A DNA stretch of 64,000 nucleotides from Dallia pectoralis (Eukaryota > Chordata > Actinopteri > Esociformes > Umbridae). The position numbers were made by a program, and so were the translations under genes. This document shows positions 24,101 through 32,454 of this stretch, piece by piece. The stretch's first letter is position 1; every line of letters starts with the position of its first letter. Under the pieces are notes generated by a model. It saw only the letters and a list, made by a program, of their open reading frames with translations. It was not told where the DNA came from and ran no database searches. The DNA lies in assembly GCA_029465975.1 (NCBI GenBank), contig CM055749.1, positions 12,821,697-12,885,696 on the forward strand. The letters are read 5' to 3'.

Positions 24101-27100
24101 CTGTCCGGGGCCAGAGACGCGAGGAAGCCCTAGGTCAGTGGGAGCACGGAACATCTCTGAGTGTGGAGGTAAGGCTCGATACAAAATCATTCATTATCAT
24201 ATTAGGTATCACCCGTCCCCTGACTGAGTACAATAATTAGTGTGTCGACTTGGATACTTTGTCACTCATCATAATCATAAAGATAACTGGCAACAAGTAA
24301 ACAGCACTCCATCAGAGAGCATTCTCTCATGGCTTGATGAACAAGTGATATTTAAACTAGTCATCCTGTTATGAGTGTCTATGAAACACACAGGAAGGCC
24401 GATATTGTGATAAAAATCTCCCAGCAGGAAAATGTTCTGCTTTGTTTAAAGTTGTGTAAGCCTCAGAACATTCAGGCCTCTCGTGAATAAGGCAAAAAAA
24501 GGAGCCACCATATTCTTGCCTCTCAGATACTGTTATCACGGCCAGTTTGTGGCTGAGTCAAAGATCCCATCTCCTGCCCTACCCACGATAGACTAAACAA
24601 AAAAGAGCAATGGGAGAGGCAGCTGAAGTCACTCGTGACATATAAAATGTTTTTGTCCCTGGCAAAAGTATTTCATTGGTACATTGCTCACTAGTTAACC
24701 TACCATCTACAAAAGTACCTAATGTACAGTGCATCATGGTATATAGTCTTAAGCCAATTGAATGGAACACAGATCCTTCTGACTAGTCTGTTGTTGTGTT
24801 GCCAGGTCAATGTCCCGCTGGTCAGGTCTCCCATGACGGGTTCATCCCTTGCCAGCCCTGTACGTTGGGTTCATATCAGCCAGAGATGGGCCGCACGTCG
24901 TGTTTCCACTGTGGAGGAAACCTGGTCACCAAACACATTGGTGCTGTGTCCTTTCAGGAGTGTGAGACCAAAGGTGAGAGAGCTTGCACGACCAATTTAG
25001 TTAAAGCTGTGAGTGTAAAGTGTGGACATGCGTCAGAAATCACTACACACTAGTAACGCACTAGTAACTCACTAGTAACTCACTAGTGACTGTAGTCCAA
25101 AATGGCAATGTGAAAAATAAAGTGTTTGATCAGGAAGACGCCTAGGGTTTTAATGGGAGCTATATTTGCTGTTTCTATTTGATTAAAATCGGACCATGTT
25201 GGTGTCTGTTGGTCTGAGGTGCTAAACTGTGATTGGACTCTTGCTTGTGTAGTCCAGTGTTCACCAGGACATTACTACAACACCAGCACCCACCGCTGTA
25301 TTCGCTGTCCCACCGGGACGTACCAGGTGGACTTCGCCCAGAACTACTGTATCTCCTGCCCTGGAAATACCACCACCGACTTTGATGGTTCCACCAACAT
25401 CATGCAGTGCAAAAGTATGTATGTCCAGACACAGGATGAGTGTGTTTGTTTCCATATTGAATATTTATCGGGCTCCTCACTATCTGGCAGCAGATGAGCT
25501 TACTATTGGCCACACAGAGATGCAATATAAACAGCAGAATCGCACATGGACTTCTTTGTTTTGGGGAAATTGTCAGAGGCCTTCATTAATTACAGTTTTG
25601 GACAGTTTTTTGACCGTGTTGGTAATAAATAAACGCCAGACAGTCGAGGATCGTTGAAATTTAAAAGAAAATATTTATTATATTTAAGGTCCTGTGTGAA
25701 CATAAACTTTAAACCCCTGAGTGTGTGTGTGTTAGAGTGTGTGTGTGCCGATGCATACTTGTGTGTGTGTGAGTGTGTGTGTGTGTTTCTCTTGTTTAAT
25801 ATGTGGTACACATGGTTACATGTGGTAGGAGATGGTTCTTTGTAGTCATGGTTATGCATAATGCAGTATTTATTTTACTGTGGTAGCTGACATGTATAAT
25901 GTTGTAATCTGCGTACATACCACACAGACTAGTAATTTATTAGTAAAAATACAAAACAATAAGAGGCCACGACAGCTGACTTTTGATATAGCCCACTCTA
26001 TATGGTTTATGTTAGAGGCTGCCAATTTAAACAAATGCAGTTTAAATGGCTTCTAATGCTGCAGCTCTTTCATTTTTATGGCAACTCTTTATGAATAATC
26101 ATATTGGAAGCTGCACTGAACAACAATTTGCATTGTTGTTGACGTTCAACCATTCCTCAAGTATTTGTGTCATTGCTGAGCACGTTGACCGTAATTCACT
26201 TAGTATGCTGAATCCAATTTGTTGTAAGTTCAAAATGAAGTGAGAATAGCACTGTATCTAGTGAAACAAAAATACTATTTTGTGTGTATGTATTCGTGCG
26301 TGTATGGCTTTACATTTCTTTTCTGCTTAATGCCGTTTTACACAGACTATACTAAAGACACAACGGTAGACGTGCAAACACACAGAGCTCAAATTATTCT
26401 TGTTATTGGCCCACTTACTACAGAAGATAATTAGATTTTCAGCGTCAAGGCAGCATGAACTATTTGACACTCTCCTGTCACCTCGCAGACAGACACTGTG
26501 GGGGAGAGCTGGGAGAGTTCACTGGCTACATCGAGTCCCCTAACTACCCGGGGAACTACCCTGCCAATGTCGAGTGCACCTGGATCATCAACCCGCCACC
26601 CAAACGCAGAATCCTCATCGTCGTCCCAGAGATCTTCCTCCCAATCGAGGATGAGTGTGGAGACTACCTAGTCATGAGGAAAAGCTGTGAGTGCGCGTGT
26701 GTGAGGCCTTGTTAGACGACTTGACGCTATTCGAATGAAAGTAACTCTGAAATGTTATTTTGTGAGGTATTTCCTTAAGCCATATTCAGCATTTGAAATT
26801 ATCTGTCTGTTCGCGTGGGTATTATGAAAATGGTTTGAAAATATTTACATACACATTGGCAATTCTACGGGCCAAATGTTCCCCGGCTTTTTTTTATATT
26901 AAAGAAGCAAAATTCTGATTTGTCCAAACGGGACAAATGCCACTAGTTATGTCTCACATACAGGGACACGCGTTTCAGGACAGATCTACGGTTCCATTTA
27001 CCTTCTCATAAAACGGTATTCTAAGCTGCTGTGTAGTAATGTGTCCATTTCCTGGATCCATAGCTCTCTCCAACTCTGTGACAACCTATGAGACCTGCCA

Positions 27101-28247
27101 GACCTACGAGCGGCCTATTGCTTTTACATCTCGCTCTAAGAGGCTGTGGATACAGTTTAAATCCAACGAAGGGAACAGCGGAAAGGGATTCCAAGTCCCA
27201 TATGTCACCTATGATGGTAAGAAATATTAGTTCTGGGACGTGTTTACAAATTTCCTTAAAATCATGTGTGGTAAATAAACAACGACGAATTTGTTTTCTG
27301 GCTTTAAAAGGAGTCGTATTCGGATGGTTTACAGTACTACTAGCGTAAACACACAAATGATAACATAATGTTTCTAGGTTGCAAATATTTGACATCTTTA
27401 AAAACATGGTGATATTGCCCGTTTAAACTTGCTCACCTGTTGGTCTGTCACAGTGGTTCCCAACCAGGTTTATGAGGACAGAATGATGTTGGTAAAATTA
27501 TGATTGTGGAAAAAAGGGATAACGGAAGGGAAGGGATAAGAGCCACGGTTCTATCAGTTTGCATTGACTTGTAGTCTTCACACACTCACTGTAGATACCT
27601 ACATTACTATCCTCTCCTCCACCCTAAACCACCCTGGACTTCCTAATACTGTATGATGTTGACAGTGAGGGAGGTGATGTGGTGTTTTTGTTTAGAGTCT
27701 TGTCACGTTAGAAGCAGGATGCTAAGCACTGCTTCTTAAAGTCGTGATGGTTCTAGGTTATACTGATTTGTGATTGAGTGTGTGAGGGGGATTTAATGGT
27801 GCTAAGTACCATTAAGATATGCATGTGGTGGGGTAATATGTTTGATTTATGTTTCAGAGGACTACCAGGAACTCATTGAAGATATAGTCAGAGATGGAAG
27901 ATTATATGCCTCAGAAAATCACCAAGAAATTCTTAAGGTAAGGAAAAAAACAGTAATTTTATTTTGTCTTATACTGCCCTCTTGTGGACACATAATATAT
28001 GGGATGCAGAATTTGAGCACCAGCATAAAAACATTAGATGCCAATTGGCTCTGTCTCAGATTAAATTCTAATCTATTTTTTTGTGTATATTCTGTTTTAG
28101 GATAAGAAACTTATGAAGGCATTGTTTGATGTATTGGCCCACCCACAAAACTTCTTCAATTACTCGGCACAGGAGTCAAGAGAAATGTTCCCAAAATCTT
28201 TCATCCGATTCCTACGTTCTAAAGTCTTGAGATTCCTTCGTCCATAA
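5879..28247 (+). CDS. scube2: SCUBE2 (signal peptide, CUB and EGF-like domain protein 2), complete
   Basis: Secreted, cell-surface-tethered glycoprotein that in vertebrates promotes release of lipid-modified Hedgehog together with Dispatched; the zebrafish gene is the 'you' locus. I resolve 23 coding exons whose lengths sum to 3057 nt (1018 aa; human forms are about 1000 aa). All internal exons from 2 to 21 are phase 1-1. Layout: signal peptide about 1-29; EGF-like modules in exons 2-6 (30-236); spacer with KRVKRRLLM (237-266); EGF modules in exons 8-11 (267-426); spacer 427-659; three Cys-rich repeats (660-826); CUB 827-943; C-terminal tail to 1018. The near-identity of the CUB and tail (for example FTGYIESPNYPGNYPAN and DYQELIEDIVRDGRLYASEN) identifies the SCUBE family. 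The tmem9b neighbour and the exon-13 insert point to SCUBE2 rather than SCUBE1 or 3. The ATG has an A at -3 (CACCATGG). Confidence 0.95.
6402..6518 (+). CDS. scube2: scube2 exon 2: EGF module 1
   Basis: Acceptor TATCCAG, donor GTAATT. One EGF-like module with six Cys: DPCSEGSDGCHIDAICQN, then YKCTCKAGFKGDGKHCE. Typical SCUBE first module. Confidence 0.93.
6754..6879 (+). CDS. scube2: scube2 exon 3: calcium-binding EGF module 2
   Basis: Starts DMDECD, the calcium-binding EGF signature, and contains YNGGCVHECNNIPGNYRCTC. Acceptor TTCTTAG, donor GTAAGG. Confidence 0.95.
7444..7578 (+). CDS. scube2: scube2 exon 4: calcium-binding EGF module 3
   Basis: Starts DVNEC, with NNGGCQQTCVNTMGSYECRC and GFFLSDNQHTCIHRS, which is almost invariant in SCUBE proteins. 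Acceptor CCCTGCAG, donor GTGAGT. Confidence 0.96.
8581..8855. repeat. 55-bp tandem repeat, 5 copies
   Basis: Unit begins TTATAACAACATGTAAGTAC; copies start at 8581, 8636, 8691, 8746 and 8801. Copies 2-5 are nearly identical and copy 1 is more diverged. The last copy ends within the acceptor region of scube2 exon 5. Confidence 0.95.
8863..8988 (+). CDS. scube2: scube2 exon 5: EGF module 4
   Basis: Encodes LSCMNREHGCAHICKETP, then ACECRPGF. The donor is GTAAGT. The acceptor (TGTTCCAG) has almost no polypyrimidine tract and lies 7 bases after a 55-bp tandem array. Confidence 0.94.
9093..9209 (+). CDS. scube2: scube2 exon 6: EGF module 5
   Basis: LTCNHGNGGCQHTCEDTEQG followed by CRCHVRYALQPDGRSC. 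Acceptor GGCCTAG, donor GTAAGA. Confidence 0.95.
9279..9496. mobile_element. Short Tc1/mariner-derived element (MITE-like)
   Basis: Terminal inverted repeats of about 25 bp: the left end CACCGATCAGCCATAAAAGT matches the reverse complement of the right end, CACAGATCAGCCGTAACATT. The interior keeps fragments of a transposase gene on the minus strand, for example the stretch around GGACAAAATGTGCACTTGC. At 218 bp it is a deletion derivative that cannot move by itself. It lies in scube2 intron 6. Confidence 0.8.
10117..10206 (+). CDS. scube2: scube2 exon 7: linker with basic cluster
   Basis: Ninety bases encoding ERAEATTESSDHNATS and then DKRVKRRLLM. It has no Cys. The DKRVKRRLLM block is identical in mammalian SCUBE2 as I recall it; an N-glycosylation sequon (NAT) lies before it. 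Donor GTACTA is weak but the phase fits. Confidence 0.88.
11253..11369 (+). CDS. scube2: scube2 exon 8: EGF module 6
   Basis: ETCAVNNGGCDCTCKDTSTG and CSCPVGFTLQADGKTCK. Acceptor TCTTCAG, donor GTCAGA. Confidence 0.95.
11503..11617. repeat. 24-bp tandem repeat, about 5 copies
   Basis: Unit GAATGTCATGTTGAGTAACA plus CATT, starting at 11503, 11527, 11551, 11575 and 11599. It ends about 30 bases before scube2 exon 9. Confidence 0.93.
11650..11772 (+). CDS. scube2: scube2 exon 9: calcium-binding EGF module 7
   Basis: DIDECELQNGGCEHFCRNTI followed by CNCRKGFKLLTDEHSCQ. Acceptor CCCTCAG, donor GTAGGC. Confidence 0.95.
12148..12264 (+). CDS. scube2: scube2 exon 10: calcium-binding EGF module 8
   Basis: DIDECFFKRTCGHTCVNSPG followed by CVCSPGYTLYGLAHCG. 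Acceptor GTTCTAG, donor GTAAGT. Confidence 0.95.
12462..12584 (+). CDS. scube2: scube2 exon 11: EGF module 9
   Basis: DRNECSVNNGGCEQGCENTL, then CRCQPGYNLHWNKKDC. The LHWNKKDC ending is the SCUBE signature for the last EGF module. Acceptor CCTCACAG, donor GTAAGA. Confidence 0.95.
13415..13531 (+). CDS. scube2: scube2 exon 12: start of spacer region
   Basis: EADDSPATKPPSKPTLNCSR, then DRCYLTCQSQVHITS. The four Cys align with the LHCGKSGGGDGCFLRC segment of human SCUBE2. Acceptor CATCTAG, donor GTGAGT. Confidence 0.88.
13811..13900 (+). CDS. scube2: scube2 exon 13: alternative spacer exon, GC donor
   Basis: Ninety bases encoding GMEDSYTVTCGM, a Cys/Ser-rich middle, then NESSLYCL. It corresponds to the GLQGAYSVTCGSSSP insert present only in the long human SCUBE2 isoform, so it may be skipped here too; skipping keeps frame. 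The only phase-consistent donor is GC (GCAAGT at 13901), not GT. Confidence 0.8.
14090..14206 (+). CDS. scube2: scube2 exon 14: spacer
   Basis: EMSRVPRIKTTATFKSGTGK followed by CNLKRSQERLKESL. It aligns with the human TTIRTSVTFKLNEGKCSLK segment. Acceptor TGACCAG, donor GTACAG. Confidence 0.88.
14318..14420. repeat. Dispersed repeat, copy 1
   Basis: Partner of the copy at about 36470-36560. It shares two near-identical blocks of about 20 bases each and similar T-rich flanks ending in TTGTTTGTACTA. Confidence 0.7.
14637..14807 (+). CDS. scube2: scube2 exon 15: spacer
   Basis: Contains FSYVSLRCSSSGRRARSRHG and then ITAEFEMDVNLEEVT, matching the human FRYVNLTCSS...ITVEFEL segment. The middle is Arg-rich and more GC-rich than its surroundings. 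Acceptor CCCACAG, donor GTTGGT (non-optimal). Confidence 0.87.
15121..15150. repeat. (GT)n microsatellite
   Basis: About 15 uninterrupted GT units in scube2 intron 15, 50 bases before exon 16. Confidence 0.9.
15199..15402 (+). CDS. scube2: scube2 exon 16: basic coiled segment before Cys-rich repeats
   Basis: ESCDLGCVRRRSEKRLRKTI and RTLRKSINREQFRIHF are the SCUBE hallmark before the Cys-rich repeats. It ends DRKC with a one-base overhang. The normal join to exon 17 gives C-V-S-C, as in human. Acceptor CTCAGCAG, donor GTGAGT. Confidence 0.94.
15438..15568. repeat. Telomere-like hexamer tract (TTAGGG/TCAGGG variants)
   Basis: About 130 bases of hexamers alternating between GTTAGG and GTCAGG types with degenerate members such as GTAAGGTTTAGG. 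It reads in the G-rich sense on the + strand. It resembles a degenerate interstitial telomeric sequence. Confidence 0.85.
15704..16371. repeat. 23-bp minisatellite, 29 copies
   Basis: Unit ATGCTGATATGGGTGGGGCA plus TAC. 668 bases equals 29 x 23 plus one inserted T near 15782. Variants are zoned: GCATAC ends in the first third, GCGTAC and GAGTAC later, with GACATG and GTTGAT variants confined to the distal part. No stop codon occurs in any minus-strand frame, so long open frames there are artefacts of the repeat. Confidence 0.97.
16979..17032 (+). CDS. scube2: Candidate cassette exon of scube2 (unproven)
   Basis: 54 bases bounded by TTGATTTCAG and CAG/GTACCT, open in phase 1-1 like all neighbouring scube2 exons. 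It would insert GQCIKDCTLNNLEATFNS between exon 16 and exon 17. The canonical exon 16-17 join already restores the human-like C-V-S-C sequence, so this would be optional at most. A chance match in a long intron is quite possible. Confidence 0.25.
18623..18733. repeat. 19-bp tandem repeat, about 6 copies
   Basis: Unit CAGTGAGAAATACACCAAC, starting at 18623, 18642, 18661, 18680, 18699 and 18718. The inner copies are identical. Confidence 0.95.
19191..20590. repeat. 20-bp minisatellite, about 70 copies
   Basis: Unit AATCTGTGTCCGATGGGTAT repeats for 1400 bases with no insertion or deletion. Three main variants occur, GTGTC-AG, GTGTC-CG and GTCTC-CG, grouped in runs (for example three GTCTC-CG, three GTGTC-CG, three GTCTC-CG at 19261-19440), which shows higher-order duplication. 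Confidence 0.98.
20687..21445. repeat. 23-bp minisatellite, 33 copies
   Basis: Unit ACTGTGTGACTATGTAAAAC plus AAC; 759 bases is exactly 33 x 23. Variants include ATATA for ATGTA, CCGTATG for CTGTGTG and ATGGCGTGAG. The variants cluster, so copies spread locally. Unrelated in sequence to the 23-bp array at 15704. Confidence 0.97.
23998..24168 (+). CDS. scube2: scube2 exon 17: Cys-rich repeat 1
   Basis: VSCTVGTYYDEDQGRCVPCP, GKYQDEEGQMSCEVCP, then RNISECG. GCC2/GCC3-type (ephrin-receptor-like) repeat. Acceptor TTTCGCCAG, donor GTAAGG; it follows the 8.6-kb intron 16. Confidence 0.95.
24806..24973 (+). CDS. scube2: scube2 exon 18: Cys-rich repeat 2
   Basis: GQCPAGQVSHDGFIPCQPCT followed by GRTSCFHCGGNLVTKHIGA and SFQECETK. 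Acceptor TTGCCAG, donor GTGAGA. Confidence 0.95.
25253..25414 (+). CDS. scube2: scube2 exon 19: Cys-rich repeat 3
   Basis: VQCSPGHYYNTSTHRCIRCP then YCISCPGNTTTDFDGSTNI, almost invariant among SCUBE2 proteins. It carries NTS and NTT sequons. Acceptor GTGTAG, donor GTATGT. Confidence 0.96.
26489..26686 (+). CDS. scube2: scube2 exon 20: first half of CUB domain
   Basis: HCGGELGEFTGYIESPNYPG opens the CUB domain; RRILIVVPEIFLPIEDECG follows, holding the acidic residues typical of calcium-binding CUB domains. Acceptor CTCGCAG, donor GTGAGT. Confidence 0.97.
27064..27216 (+). CDS. scube2: scube2 exon 21: second half of CUB domain
   Basis: SNSVTTYETCQTYERPIAFT and then LWIQFKSNEGNSGKGFQVPY, close to identical with mammalian SCUBE2. 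Acceptor ATCCATAG, donor GTAAGA. Confidence 0.97.
27858..27937 (+). CDS. scube2: scube2 exon 22
   Basis: EDYQELIEDIVRDGRLYASE then NHQEILK. Eighty bases; changes the phase from 1 to 0. Acceptor TGTTTCAG, donor GTAAGG. Confidence 0.96.
28101..28247 (+). CDS. scube2: scube2 exon 23: C-terminus and stop
   Basis: DKKLMKALFDVLAHPQNFF, then AQESREMFPKSFIRFLRSK and a basic end RFLRP, stop TAA 28245-28247. This conserved tail follows the CUB domain in all SCUBE proteins. Confidence 0.97.
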   Translation, partial: DKKLMKALFDVLAHPQNFFNYSAQESREMFPKSFIRFLRSKVLRFLRP

Positions 28248-29470
28248 GAAGACGCTTTCATCATGTTGCTTACTGGCTATCTTTGAAAATGCTTCAACAA
28301 TTACTGATCGCATCTGTCAAGAAATTCATCAACCAAAATACAGCATTTCCTGTTGTATAGAGACTGACTGCTGGTTCAGAAAACTTAGAGGCAGAAGCAG
28401 ACTGTGACACTTTTCTCAAACGGACTTCAATTGGACTCATAGTGTGTCAGTCGTTACTGTCATGGCACAGACAAGGGCAGCTTTCACAATCACATTTGCT
28501 CTACCTTTATGACTCTGTTTGTACTTCTATACCAGATCCACCTCCTGTGTGTGAGCGTTGGAAAGACTGACTTCACTGCTGTTCTGTTTCCAGTCATAGA
28601 TTCCACATACTGGTGGTAACAAAAATGTCTTGAAAAACTTTCACCAACAGCGTAGAAGGTGAATGAGACAGTATATAGTAAAAAGGTTCATGGATGGTTT
28701 GGTTCAATGTCCAAAACAGCCTAAAACATTATAAACGATTTAAATCGACAACTGAATTGATGATAGAAAATCTATGGCACAAATATGACTATACCATGGG
28801 AACGTTAAAGCACTACCAGAAATGTAGTGATAACACAAAAGCAATTATCCTGATTAATGTTTTGTATATTGTGTAAAAAGTATTAGATATAAATGTTAAT
28901 GTATTGTAGTTATCAGTTTTTTTTACTTGTGTGCAGTATTGGCATATCTCCATACAACCTGTATTTCTTGCTGCATCAAATTAAATATTGTAATCCACTG
29001 TCCTGAAAACATTGGTATTTTCTAAATGAATGTTAATATCCCATGCTACTGGGCATTCAGTGGACATGACATGTTCAAAAACGTCCATGCATCAAACTAG
29101 CGCCTCACCATGTACATTCTAGCAGCTACCAAAGACTACTTTTCCCTTCTCAGAGGACTGAGATGAGTGAGTGGATTGACTAAATATCGAGTTAGTCAGA
29201 TTCTACATGTTTTAAGAGATTTGTAAAATAGATGTATGGTGGATAGTAATTGAATTGGACACTTTGAATATTGTGACAATGGGCGCATGCAAATAATTCA
29301 ATTAAAAGGGTGAAATGTCCCATTTTACACATTTTCTCTGCCATCCTTTCCAATTTTCAAAATGTTCACCATACTCTTACTTTTGGCAAAAATTAAATGT
29401 GTCAATATTTTTATGTTTGTAAATCTAACAAATTGTAAATAAATCAATAAACGTAATATTCTGCATTTGC
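28248..29470 (+). other. scube2: scube2 3' UTR
   Basis: About 1.2 kb of AT-rich sequence from the stop codon to two overlapping poly(A) signals at 29438-29443 and 29446-29451. No open reading frame of interest. The end lies only about 400 bases before the tmem9b start codon. Confidence 0.7.
29438..29451 (+). promoter_or_regulatory. Tandem poly(A) signals of scube2
   Basis: AATAAATCAATAAA holds two AATAAA hexamers, followed by T-rich sequence (TTTGCTTTGCTTTTTG). Confidence 0.7.
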
Positions 29471-29875
29471 TTTGCTTTTTGATGTGATTTTTTTAATGAG
29501 AAAGTAATATCCAAATGTCAATAATAGCAACTAACTTTTAAGACATTGTTTTGAACATAATGATCACGGACTTGTATTGTGTTATACTCGATACAATTGT
29601 TTTTGCGTTGGAATTTAACAGCCACGCTTTTTTCATTTTTATTTAATTTCTTCTTAGAAATGGTCATACCAGAAATACATCAGAGAATGCTATTTGTAAC
29701 CGCAAAGGACGTGATGTCACAGGACGTGATGTCATAGTGTTGTCAGCTGGTCAGTAATATCCGGAAATGTTTGGGTTGATAGCAGTTGCTGTTTAACTCG
29801 CTAGTTCGTGTTTTCGTTTTACATCACATAGTTGATTTTTGTATATTGCATTTTGGGTATTTAAGAGACACAAAT
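29471..29875 (+). promoter_or_regulatory. tmem9b promoter and 5' UTR region
   Basis: Compact spacer between the scube2 poly(A) site and the tmem9b ATG. It carries a 13-bp element GGACGTGATGTCA twice, at 29707-29719 and 29722-29734, close to CRE/ATF half sites, and CCGGAAAT (ETS-like) at about 29761. No TATA box is seen, in keeping with a housekeeping gene. Confidence 0.45.
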
Positions 29876-29953
29876 ATGTCAACTGTTGTCTTGAATCTGC
29901 TCGTTGTTTTTGCTGGATTGTTGTTGATGTCAACACACACGACTGATGCTAAG
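29876..29953 (+). CDS. tmem9b: tmem9b exon 1: signal peptide
   Basis: 26 codons starting MSTVVLNLLVVFAGLLLMST, a clear hydrophobic signal, ending DAK. Donor GTACAC. The ATG context (AAAT ATG T) is AT-rich but has A at -3. Confidence 0.9.
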
Positions 29954-31523
29954 GTACACTAGACTAGACAATACTTGGGTTTGTTCACATGATTTGTTTG
30001 CTTTCCCTAGATTGCTAACCACCAGACGTATTTTACTGCCTTCTCTATGGAGTAGTTCTCCCTCCTGTCTATAGTAATTTAATATGTTTTATTTTGGCTT
30101 GGTTTAATATTAGTCTAGTCATTTTATTAAGGTAGGTAGCTCGTCTATTCGTCAATTAGCAAGCTGTCATTCTCAGGCTAACATGTCTTATCGTTTTATG
30201 CGACGACAAGTGACATCAAGGTGCAGATCATGTTAATATTATTTGTTTGTTATCTCACAAAAATGGTGACATAACTAAGTTCTCGTTAAACATTTGTTCC
30301 CTAGAATTCTGAGGACATCCGGTGTAAATGTATCTGCCCACCGTACAGAGACGTCGATGGACAGATCTACAAGCAAAATGTCTCTCTAAAGGATTGGTGT
30401 GTTGTCATGATTTAATTTACCGATTATATTTTTTACTGTAAATTATAAACACTAACTAAATAATACATTTATCACAAGCGTGTGGATATCATGAAATACT
30501 TATACTACTACAATTTTAGAAAAAAATGATTCGCTAATATAGTTGAATAACTAATATAGTTTTTATTCAATTTATGGTATCACATAAATTCAGGCAATTC
30601 AATGCCTTATTGATTTTTAACTGTATCCAAGCTCTAGTATATTCTTAGGGTGTTGTGAATTTGAGCCTTGGTTGTTTGATTGGGCTACCTGCATTTCAGA
30701 CTGTCGTATGAACAATAAAAAAAATGCTATGCCTTTGAAATGTATAATTATTTCATTGTCTGTTTATTTTCAGCAACTGCCTGCATGTTGTGGAGCCAAT
30801 GCCAGTTGATGGGAAGGATGTGGAAGCATACTGTCTGCGTTGTGAATGCAAATATGAGGAGAGGAGTTCAGGAATTATCAGGGTAAATCCACTATCTTGG
30901 ACTACTGTAGTTTTTAAATCACCAAATAGTGATCAAATTGTGACATCCACGATTTTCAGGTTGTAAAATCAGCGCTCTTAAATGACACTCCAACATATAA
31001 TTTACGACTTGGAATTCGGAGTTGAATGCCGTTCCAGACATTTTTCTCAAGTGTAGCTCATTAGCATATATTTTGTGTTTTATATATGTCTAATATAAGT
31101 GGCGAGTGAGTCATTTGGGTTAATGATTTTGCCACTGGGTTCCAGGTGACCATCATAATATACCTGTCCATTCTGGGCTTGCTTCTCCTCTACATGGTCT
31201 ACCTGACCCTACTGGAGCCCATTCTGAAGAGGAGGCTCTTTGGACATTCACAGCTCATCCAGAATGATGATGATGTTGGGGTATGTGCATCTTACTCCCT
31301 ATCCACGTTTCACAAATTGTTTCGTTTCACTCTTTTTCGTTTCTTTTGAAAAATACTGTCTTTGCAGGACCAGCAGCCGTTCGCCAACGCCCATAACGTA
31401 CTGTCACGTTCAGCCTCTCGTCCCAATATGCTGAACAAAGTGGAACACGCTCAGCAGCGCTGGAGGAGGCAGGTCCAGGAACAGAGGAAGTCTGTATTTG
31501 ACCGCCATGTGGTGCTAAGCTAA
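29876..31523 (+). CDS. tmem9b: TMEM9B, complete
   Basis: Small type I membrane glycoprotein of endosomes and lysosomes; TMEM9 family members bind ClC-type endosomal chloride/proton exchangers, and human TMEM9B is linked to NF-kB signalling. Five exons: 29876-29953, 30305-30396, 30774-30882, 31146-31280, 31368-31523; 570 nt, 189 aa (human 198). Layout: signal peptide about 1-24; Cys-rich lumenal domain (CKCICPPY, then CNCLHVVEPMPV and YCLRCECKYEER) to about 93; transmembrane helix VTIIIYLSILGLLLLYMVYL at about 94-116; cytosolic tail with LKRRLFGHSQLIQ, AQQRWRRQVQEQRKSVFDRH and the C-terminal VVLS. The tail and helix are nearly identical to human TMEM9B, which separates it from TMEM9. All borders are GT-AG and the phases agree. 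Confidence 0.96.
30305..30396 (+). CDS. tmem9b: tmem9b exon 2: lumenal Cys-rich domain
   Basis: NSEDIRCKCICPPYRDVDG, then QIYKQNVSLKD with an NVS sequon. Acceptor TCCCTAG, donor GTGTGT; a Cys codon is split across the intron. Confidence 0.94.
30774..30882 (+). CDS. tmem9b: tmem9b exon 3: lumenal Cys-rich domain
   Basis: CNCLHVVEPMPVDGKDVEAY followed by CLRCECKYEERSS, the family signature. Acceptor ATTTTCAG, donor GTAAAT. Confidence 0.96.
31146..31280 (+). CDS. tmem9b: tmem9b exon 4: transmembrane helix
   Basis: 45 codons, phase 0-0. The helix is followed by EPILKRRLFGHSQLIQNDDD, whose basic residues set the cytosolic side. Acceptor TTCCAG, donor GTATGT. Confidence 0.97.
31368..31523 (+). 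CDS. tmem9b: tmem9b exon 5: cytosolic tail and stop
   Basis: DQQPFANAHNVLSRSASRPN, then AQQRWRRQVQEQRKSVFDRH and VVLS; stop TAA 31521-31523. Acceptor TTTGCAG. Confidence 0.97.
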   Translation, partial: DQQPFANAHNVLSRSASRPNMLNKVEHAQQRWRRQVQEQRKSVFDRHVVLS

Positions 31524-31995
31524 ACCCATTTCCAGGATACAAACGCCATGGATGAATTGCACTGTGCTTGAGAAGACCCACCCTCCTCTCTCTTGTATGA
31601 TTCTTATCCCAACTTTCTAGCTTGATTGTCATTTGTGATTTGTTCCTAAACTGGAAGTTTCTTTCATGAAACATCACTATCATTATATATTCAGGTTGGG
31701 ATTATGAAGGTTCTCTAACATTGGGTTAAAGTGTGGAGTTGAAATCTTTGGCTTAAGGTACTGCCAGTGTCTGTATCATTTGGCATACTTTGATTGATGC
31801 TTAAGGAAGGTCAAATATGTTGCTATTTATAATCTGTGACCCCTCCCAAGTTGACTGTACATACTATTTCTGCGTCCTCTGAAAGTCTAAGTACACAGTG
31901 TCAGTTTTTGATAATGGTCTTTTTTCCAAAGGCGAAGTGGCTTAATTACGTTATGCGAGGCAATTGAATTGGAGGTGTAAATAAAATAATTAGTA
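31524..31995 (+). other. tmem9b: tmem9b 3' UTR
   Basis: About 0.5 kb to the first AATAAA at 31980-31985. A later AATAAA at 33423-33428, past a Tc1-type element, could end a longer form. Confidence 0.5.
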
Positions 31996-32454
31996 CACTT
32001 AATCAAGCTAATGAAAATGTCTACAAACCATCAGACACTAATCTTCATCTACTATCTACCTTACACCCCATAAGATCGCGATGAGATCGAAACAGCAATG
32101 ACATGTAAAATAGCCTTCTATCAGTCTTCTGTCTGAAAGCATGTTTTTCCTAAAAATGTATTTAATTATTTGGAACCTTTTACCCTAAACTGCTGTTACG
32201 GTACCAGTATGTATATGCATTTCATTGTGCACTAACTGGTGTAAACAGTCATCTAATGATCTCTAAGTAGCATTATACATTTTCTGTACTGTCAGATATG
32301 TAAACAGTAACCTCCAGTCTAAGCACTGCTTGTTTCATTTTCAGCTTCAGCACCTTTCCATTTAAATGCATTTGACATAAATTGCCTATTACTGGACTCA
32401 CCTTTATTCTTCTTTATTTTTGGTAATTGTCCTTTCCCTTAAACAGCAAAGATA

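Larger units (their letters stand above)
24169..27857 (+). other. Introns 17-21 of scube2
   Basis: Introns of 637, 279, 1074, 377 and 641 bases between the Cys-rich, CUB and tail exons. Apart from GT-rich tracts at about 25720-25790, I see no repeat, RNA gene or extra exon. Confidence 0.65.

Noticed and set aside
28248..29875. NRIP3 expected by human synteny
   Set aside because: Only the scube2 3' UTR and tmem9b promoter fit in this 1.6 kb; no aspartyl-protease-like frame on either strand.
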